A DNA stretch of 17,734 bases from an uncultured Planctomycetaceae bacterium (GTDB taxonomy: Bacteria > Planctomycetota > Planctomycetia > Pirellulales > UBA1268). The notes under the pieces were generated by a model, which saw only the letters and a list, made by a program, of their open reading frames with translations, was not told where the DNA came from and made no database searches. Positions 13,471 to 17,734 of this stretch are shown here, piece by piece (within the stretch, counting starts at the first letter, position 1; every line of letters starts with the position of its first letter). The stretch is from assembly GCA_937926325.1 (NCBI GenBank), contig CALAZQ010000364.1, positions 1 through 17,734 on the forward strand. The letters are read 5' to 3'. The translations under genes were made by a program, and so were the position numbers.

Positions 13471-14679
13471 ATGAAAATCGCGGTCCTCAAGGAACACTTT
13501 CCCGGTGAAACCCGCGTTGCCCTGGTGCCGGCGGCGATCCCCCCGCTGCTCAAGGCGGGCCACGCGGTACAGGTCGAGCGGGCCGCCGGGCTTGCTGCCG
13601 GCTTTGCCGATGACGACTACGCAGCCGCCGGTGCCGAACTGGTCGAGCGGGATGAGGCGTTTCGGGCCGACTGCCTGCTGGCGGTGCGGATCGGTGGTGC
13701 CTGCGGCGAAGGCTGGGCGGCCGACCGCGGCAACCTCTCGGCCAGCACGGCGGTGATCGGCATGGCTGACCCACTCGGCAGTTGCCAGGCCTGTGCCGAG
13801 GACGCCGCCACCGGCGCGACGATCTACGCCCTCGAACTGGTGCCCCGGATCACGCGGGCCCAGAGCATGGATGTGCTCTCCAGCCAGGCCAACATCGCCG
13901 GCTACCGCGCGGTATTGCTCGGGGCGATGGCCCTGAAGAAGATCCTGCCGATGATGACCACCGCGGCCGGCACCATCCGGCCGGCCAAGGCGTTGATCCT
14001 CGGCGCCGGCGTGGCGGGCCTGCAGGCGATTGCCACCGCCAAGCGGCTGGGTGCGCAGGTGCTGGCGTACGACGTGCGGCCAGCCGTCAAGGAACAGGTC
14101 GAGAGCCTGGGGGCAAAGTTCGTCGAACTGCCGCTGGAGACCGGCAGCAGCGAGACGAAGGGAGGCTACGCCAAGGCGATGTCGGAGGAGTTCTACCGCA
14201 AGCAGCAGGAGCTGCTCGGCAGGGTGATCGCCGAGTGCGACCTGGTCGTGACGACGGCACTGATCCCCGGCAAGCCCGCCCCCACGCTGATCACCCGGGA
14301 AATGGTTGCCGGCATGCAGCCCGGCAGCGTCGTGGTCGATCTGGCAGCCGAACGCGGCGGCAACTGCGAGGCGACCACGCCCGGCGAGACCTGCGTGGTC
14401 GATGGAGTGACGATCCTCGGCCCCACCAACCTGCCGGCTGAGGTCGCCACCCACACCAGTCAGCTCTACGCCCGCAACGTGGTGACCTTCTTGAACCACC
14501 TGATCAGCTGCGGCTTCCCGGCCGAGGTGTCAGACGACGAGATCTGCCGCGAGACGCTGGTGGCCGCAGGGGGTGAGCTGGTTCATCCTCGGGTACGGGA
14601 ATTGGCCGGCCTCCCACCGCTTGAACCAGCGGCCGCGGCCGACACCCAACCGCCCCCCGAGGGCTCATCAGCTTCCTAA
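13471..14679 (+). CDS. pntAA: NAD(P) transhydrogenase subunit alpha part 1 (dI, NAD(H)-binding)
   Basis: This 402-residue cytoplasmic domain I subunit of the proton-translocating transhydrogenase passes hydride from NADH to NADP+. It starts MKIAVLKEHFPGETRVALVP as this family does. The loop that contacts the nicotinamide is RAQSMDVLSSQANIAGYRAV (129-148). The NAD-binding Rossmann motif is LILGAGVAGLQAI (175-187), with DVRP (201-204) ending the second strand. Later blocks are GGYAKAMSEEF (231-241), TTALIPGKPAP (261-271), VVDLAAERGGN (288-298) and THTSQLYARNV (328-338). Length fits the separate dI subunit of split systems. The C-terminal 20 residues are Pro/Ala-rich. The long upstream open frame to 13180 has no support, and ATG at 13471 matches the family start. 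pntAB follows after 63 bases. Confidence 0.95.
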   Translation: MKIAVLKEHFPGETRVALVPAAIPPLLKAGHAVQVERAAGLAAGFADDDYAAAGAELVERDEAFRADCLLAVRIGGACGEGWAADRGNLSASTAVIGMADPLGSCQACAEDAATGATIYALELVPRITRAQSMDVLSSQANIAGYRAVLLGAMALKKILPMMTTAAGTIRPAKALILGAGVAGLQAIATAKRLGAQVLAYDVRPAVKEQVESLGAKFVELPLETGSSETKGGYAKAMSEEFYRKQQELLGRVIAECDLVVTTALIPGKPAPTLITREMVAGMQPGSVVVDLAAERGGNCEATTPGETCVVDGVTILGPTNLPAEVATHTSQLYARNVVTFLNHLISCGFPAEVSDDEICRETLVAAGGELVHPRVRELAGLPPLEPAAAADTQPPPEGSSAS

Positions 14680-14742
14680 TCCGGCTGCCGCTGCGTCGCC
14701 AGCCCTGCCGACGAACCTTCGCTTTCACCAACAGGCACTCCT

Positions 14743-15093
14743 ATGAACCACCCCGTGCTGCTCGACCCGGCGGCTCTGCTGGCCACCACGCCGGCCGGTG
14801 AAGACCCGGCCTCGACCTTCATCCGGCTGCTGACCGTCTTTCTCTTGGCGATGTGGGTCGGTTTCGAGGTGATCACGAAGGTGCCGCAACGGCTGCACAC
14901 GCCGCTGACCAGTGGCTCGAATGCCATTTCGGGGGTGACAGTCGTCGGGGCGTTGGTCGTTGCCGGCGGCCTGACCAGCGGCTTTGGCAGCCTGTTCGGC
15001 CTGCTCGCGGTCTTTCTGGCGATGATCAACGTCGCCGGCGGCTTTGTGGTGACGCACCGCATGCTCGAGATGTTCAACCCCAAGAAAAAGTAA
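14743..15093 (+). CDS. pntAB: NAD(P) transhydrogenase subunit alpha part 2 (membrane dII segment)
   Basis: This 116-residue membrane subunit corresponds to the hydrophobic C-terminal part of the PntA chain found fused in Escherichia coli. It has a short polar N-terminus, then three transmembrane helices at about residues 26-45, 60-80 and 84-103. WVGFEVITKVPQRLHTPLTS (38-57) and SNAISGVTVVGAL (59-71) are the conserved dII words, and it ends in MLEMFNPKKK. With PntB it forms the proton channel. ATG at 14743 follows a weak AGGC. It is located between pntAA and pntB with gaps of 63 and 60 bases, the order of split pnt operons such as that of Rhodospirillum rubrum. Confidence 0.95.
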   Translation: MNHPVLLDPAALLATTPAGEDPASTFIRLLTVFLLAMWVGFEVITKVPQRLHTPLTSGSNAISGVTVVGALVVAGGLTSGFGSLFGLLAVFLAMINVAGGFVVTHRMLEMFNPKKK

Positions 15094-15142
15094 CTCCATT
15101 TCCCGCCGGGCGGATACCCGCCGACGATCCCGAAGGGTTCAA

Positions 15143-15147
15143 AAGGA
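15143..15147 (+). promoter_or_regulatory. Shine-Dalgarno of pntB
   Basis: AAGGA lies six bases before ATG at 15154 and fixes the pntB start. The 60-base gap before it also holds a short GC hairpin (GGCGG 15109-15113 with CCGCC 15118-15122). Confidence 0.6.
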
Positions 15148-15153
15148 ATCTCC

Positions 15154-16611
15154 ATGTCGAGCCAGGCCTGGATCAATCTCGCCTACCTCACCGCCTCGAT
15201 GCTGTTCATCGTGGCCTTCAAGCTGATGTCCGGGCCCCGGACAGCGGTCCGTGGCAACTACCTCGGTGCTGCCGGCATGGCAATCGCCATCCTGGCCGCC
15301 TGCTTTGAGCAGCCGGTGGCCGCGAGCGTGGCGAAAAACGGCATCTGGCCGCTCGTGCTGCTGGCAGTCTTTGCCGCCGCCGGTGGCGGGATCGGGGCCA
15401 CGATGGCCCGGCGGTGGCCGATGACCGGCATGCCCCAGATGGTGGCGCTGCTCAATGGGTTCGGCGGCGCGGCCTCCATGCTGGTGGCAGCAGCCGAACT
15501 GACCAGCACCCACACCGTCGCCCGGTTTGGTGAGGGGGCGGCCCAGGCGGCGGCCCAGACGAGCCTCGGCTCGTGGACCCAGTTCGCCATCGCCATCGGC
15601 CTGGCCTGCCTGATCGGCTCGCTGACCCTCACCGGCAGTCTGGTCGCCTTTGCCAAGCTGCAGGAACTTCCCCGGTTCAAAAAGCCGTGGGACGATCCCA
15701 ACCGGCAGTGGTTCAACCTGGGGCTCGGGATTGCCGCAGTCTTCCTGCTCTGGGGGATGTTCAGCAACCCGCAGTTGTTGACGTTCCTGTTGCTGGTGCT
15801 GGTGGCCGCCGGGCTCGGGGCCACCCTCACCCTGCCGATTGGCGGGGCCGATATGCCGGTGGTGATCTGCCTGCTCAACAGCTACTCCGGGCTGGCGGCC
15901 GCCGCAGCCGGGTTCGTGATCGACAACTCGGTGCTGGTGATCGCCGGATCGCTCGTGGGAGCGAGCGGGCTGATCCTCACGGCCATCATGTGCAAGGCGA
16001 TGAACCGGTCGTTGGTCGGGGTGCTCTTCGGCGGGCTGGGCACCACCGTCTCGGTCGATGCCGACGAGGTCTACGCCGGCAAGATCAAGGCGGCCGAGAC
16101 CGAAGAACTGGCAATGGTGCTCGAACAGGCCGACCGGGTGGTGATCGTGCCAGGCTACGGTCTGGCAGTCGCCCAAGCCCAGCATGCGGTGCGGGAACTG
16201 GCTGACGTGCTCGAAGCCCGCGGCACCACGGTCGAGTACGCCATCCATCCGGTCGCCGGCCGGATGCCGGGGCACATGAACGTGCTGCTGGCCGAAGCCG
16301 ACATTGAATATGAAAAGCTCCGCGAGATGGACGACATCAACCCGACCTTCCCGGAGACCGACGTGGCGATCGTGATCGGGGCCAACGACGTCGTGAACCC
16401 TGCGGCCCGCACCGACCCGAACAGTCCGATCGCCGGCATGCCGATTCTCGATGTCGACAAGGCCCAGACGGTGATCGTGGTGAAGCGGTCGCTCTCCCCT
16501 GGCTTTGCCGGCATCCCCAACCCGCTGTTCGCCGCCGATAACACCTTGATGTATTTCGCCGATGGCAAGAAGGCGCTGATCGATCTCACCGCCGCGATCG
16601 CCCGCGACTGA
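15154..16611 (+). CDS. pntB: NAD(P) transhydrogenase subunit beta (dII plus dIII, NADP(H)-binding)
   Basis: This 485-residue inner-membrane subunit contains most proton-channel helices and the NADP(H)-binding domain III. Membrane helices occupy about residues 1-295, with the conserved words MPQMVALLNGFGGAAS (93-108), GADMPVVICLLNSYSGLAAA (231-250) and MNRSLVGVLFGG (283-294). Domain III shows VVIVPGYGLAVAQAQ (329-343), HPVAGRMPGHMNVLLAEA (365-382), DVAIVIGANDVVNPAA (403-418) and VKRSLSPGFAGIPNPLF (443-459), all hallmarks of NADP binding. Length fits PntB. It is the last gene of the complete pntAA-pntAB-pntB set, which uses the proton gradient to make NADPH for biosynthesis. A large inverted repeat starts 27 bases after its stop. 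Confidence 0.96.
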   Translation: MSSQAWINLAYLTASMLFIVAFKLMSGPRTAVRGNYLGAAGMAIAILAACFEQPVAASVAKNGIWPLVLLAVFAAAGGGIGATMARRWPMTGMPQMVALLNGFGGAASMLVAAAELTSTHTVARFGEGAAQAAAQTSLGSWTQFAIAIGLACLIGSLTLTGSLVAFAKLQELPRFKKPWDDPNRQWFNLGLGIAAVFLLWGMFSNPQLLTFLLLVLVAAGLGATLTLPIGGADMPVVICLLNSYSGLAAAAAGFVIDNSVLVIAGSLVGASGLILTAIMCKAMNRSLVGVLFGGLGTTVSVDADEVYAGKIKAAETEELAMVLEQADRVVIVPGYGLAVAQAQHAVRELADVLEARGTTVEYAIHPVAGRMPGHMNVLLAEADIEYEKLREMDDINPTFPETDVAIVIGANDVVNPAARTDPNSPIAGMPILDVDKAQTVIVVKRSLSPGFAGIPNPLFAADNTLMYFADGKKALIDLTAAIARD

Positions 16612-16637
16612 ACCGCATCCGGCCTCCCTGTATCGCC

Positions 16638-16715
16638 GGCTCGGGGGCGGCAAAAGTCTCGTCGCGGGGCGAGGATACGCCCAACGCTCCTCGAGCGTTC
16701 GCCGACCCCCGAGCC
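16638..16715. repeat. long inverted repeat enclosing two hairpins (three-way-junction-like)
   Basis: The outer arms 16638-16651 and 16701-16715 pair over 14 bases with a single bulged A at 16705. Enclosed are two further hairpins. One is 16658-16673 (six pairs including one G-U, loop GCGG). The other is 16683-16699 (perfect six-pair stem AACGCT/AGCGTT, five-base loop). No U-run follows on either strand. It lies between the convergent pntB and hemW genes. It may be a transcription barrier for both, a structured RNA, or a dispersed repeat unit. Confidence 0.6.
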
Positions 16716-16789
16716 TCCCTTCGCTGGATTGCCTGATCGCGGCTACGGTTCACTCGGATGCGGTCTCGCCCCCCCGGCACGGCGATCGC

Positions 16790-17734
16790 TCAGAGCACCT
16801 CCGCCCACAACGAGTCGGAAACCAGTAGGCCGGCCCGGGTGAGGCGGACAGTGTCGCCATCGTCTGCGGCCAGGCCAGCCCGCTGCCAACGGACCAGCGC
16901 ATCCTTGGCGAGTTCCTCGACGCTGAAACCGCTGGCCGCAGCGAAGGCCTGGCGGCTGACCCCCGCCCGCCGCCGCAGGCCTACCACCAGCCGCTCCCGG
17001 GCCGCCTCCTCACAGGTCATCTCGTCGATCTCACCGCTGGCATCCACGCCGGCCAGCACGCGGCTGATCCAGGTCGTGGTGCTGCGGTGATTGGTGATGC
17101 GGGTACGGCCGTCGAATCGGGCCGCCCCCGGCCCGAAGGCTTCCCAGGGCCGGCAGTCCCAATAGGCTTCGTTGTGCCGGCAGCGGCCCCCCGGTCGGGC
17201 AAAGTTTGAGACCTCGTAGTGCTCGTAGCCGGCCGCCTCCAAGTGATCGATCGCCAGCTCAAACATGGCTCGTTCAGTCTCTTCAGGCACCGCTTGCAAC
17301 AGTCCCTTCTTTCGCTGGCTGGCAAAGGCGGTCCCCGGCTCCCAGGTCAGGCAATAGACCGAGACATGCTGCGTGCCGAGGGCGGTGAACGCCTCAAGGT
17401 CGGCTGCGACCGCCGCCAGGGTCTGCCCCGGGGCGGCGGTCATCAGGTCGATGCTCACCGTCAGCCCGGCCGCCAGCAGCAGGTCGGTTGCCCGTCGGAC
17501 GTCAGTCGGCGTGTGATCACGGTCGAGGCTGGCCAACGTGGCAGCGTCGAGTGACTGCGCCCCGAGGCTCACCCGTGTTGTGCCGCAGTCTTTGACAGCG
17601 GCGACCCACCGGTCGGTCACGTCGAGCGGATTGGCCTCGACGGTGACCTCGGCCCCGGCAACCGGCCGGCAGGTCGGGGCAAGCAGGCCGAACAGCCGCC
17701 GCAGGCCATCCGGGCCGAGGTGGGACGGCGTCCC
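16790..17734 (-). CDS. hemW: HemW-like radical SAM heme chaperone (partial, N-terminus outside window)
   Basis: These 314 residues run off the right edge of the window. They belong to the oxygen-independent coproporphyrinogen III oxidase-like family, now called HemW and thought to insert heme into acceptor proteins. The visible part begins with GTPSHLG, equivalent to the GGGTPS motif, so the Cys cluster CxxxCxYC lies in the missing part. Further words are VTVEANPLDV, TTRVSLGAQSLDAATLASLD, IDLMTAAPGQT, HVSVYCLTWEPGTAF, YEHYEVSNFARPG, RHNEAYWDCRPWEAFGPGAA and a HemN C-terminal domain in about the last 90 residues. The family usually has DLIYGLPGQT where this has DLMTAAPGQT. HemW is preferred over true HemN because of the overall layout, but the missing N-terminus prevents a firm choice. 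It converges on pntB. Confidence 0.88.
   Translation of the reverse strand, partial: GTPSHLGPDGLRRLFGLLAPTCRPVAGAEVTVEANPLDVTDRWVAAVKDCGTTRVSLGAQSLDAATLASLDRDHTPTDVRRATDLLLAAGLTVSIDLMTAAPGQTLAAVAADLEAFTALGTQHVSVYCLTWEPGTAFASQRKKGLLQAVPEETERAMFELAIDHLEAAGYEHYEVSNFARPGGRCRHNEAYWDCRPWEAFGPGAARFDGRTRITNHRSTTTWISRVLAGVDASGEIDEMTCEEAARERLVVGLRRRAGVSRQAFAAASGFSVEELAKDALVRWQRAGLAADDGDTVRLTRAGLLVSDSLWAEVL

Noticed and set aside
13471..16611. Split pntAA-pntAB-pntB operon as a novelty
   Set aside because: The three-gene arrangement is well known in other bacteria such as Rhodospirillum, and all key motifs are present.
15139..16653. 504-codon minus-strand frame opposite pntB
   Set aside because: It is His/Gly/Arg-rich and antisense to unambiguous pntB.
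16679..16699. Integron attC-like site (GCCCAAC followed by a hairpin)
   Set aside because: The left core word fits RYYYAAC, but the matching GTTRRRY is absent (GTTCGCC), and no integrase or cassettes are nearby.

Overview
The window is GC-rich, gene-dense bacterial chromosome and most likely comes from a planctomycete. I infer this from gene content, not from a phylogenetic marker. The pointers are a secreted Gly/Met-repeat protein, a three-gene operon of an ABC ATPase, a very large ABC permease and a 512-residue membrane-anchored protein of a type I associate with planctomycete genomes, a ribosomal protein S9 with an Ala/Pro-rich N-terminal extension, and a tiny Lys/Arg-rich protein. I see no insertion sequence, prophage, CRISPR array, tRNA or rRNA. 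All intergenic gaps are under 300 bases.

Left part (1-2162, plus strand): a small glycine-zipper membrane protein, a 32-residue basic protein too short for usual gene callers, a FabZ-like hotdog dehydratase and the tRNA methyltransferase TrmB. The next block (2134-4637, minus strand) is proB followed by a CorC/CNNM-type membrane protein. Their codons overlap as TGATG, and the CorC/CNNM gene overlaps the 3' end of trmB by 29 bases. A divergent purF-like gene (4851-6428, plus) has a good promoter just upstream.

Middle (6440-10842, minus strand): an ABC export-type operon read ATPase, then permease, then a membrane-anchored protein of unknown function. The permease carries a His-rich, EF-hand-like insert that looks metal-binding. 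Upstream, on the same strand, lie the Gly/Met-repeat secreted protein (11115-11957) and the ribosomal pair rplM-rpsI (12153-13192).

Right part (13471-16611, plus strand): a complete three-gene proton-translocating NAD(P) transhydrogenase (pntAA, pntAB, pntB). It converges on a hemW-like radical SAM gene (16790 to the window end, minus) whose N-terminus lies outside the window. The gap between them holds a striking long inverted repeat with two inner hairpins.

Most genes are housekeeping: lipid, proline and purine synthesis, translation, NADPH supply and heme handling. The best candidates for undescribed biology are the ABC/membrane-anchored-protein operon with its GHRH/EF-hand insert, the 32-residue basic protein, and the structured intergenic elements at 625-700, 13321-13334 and 16638-16715.
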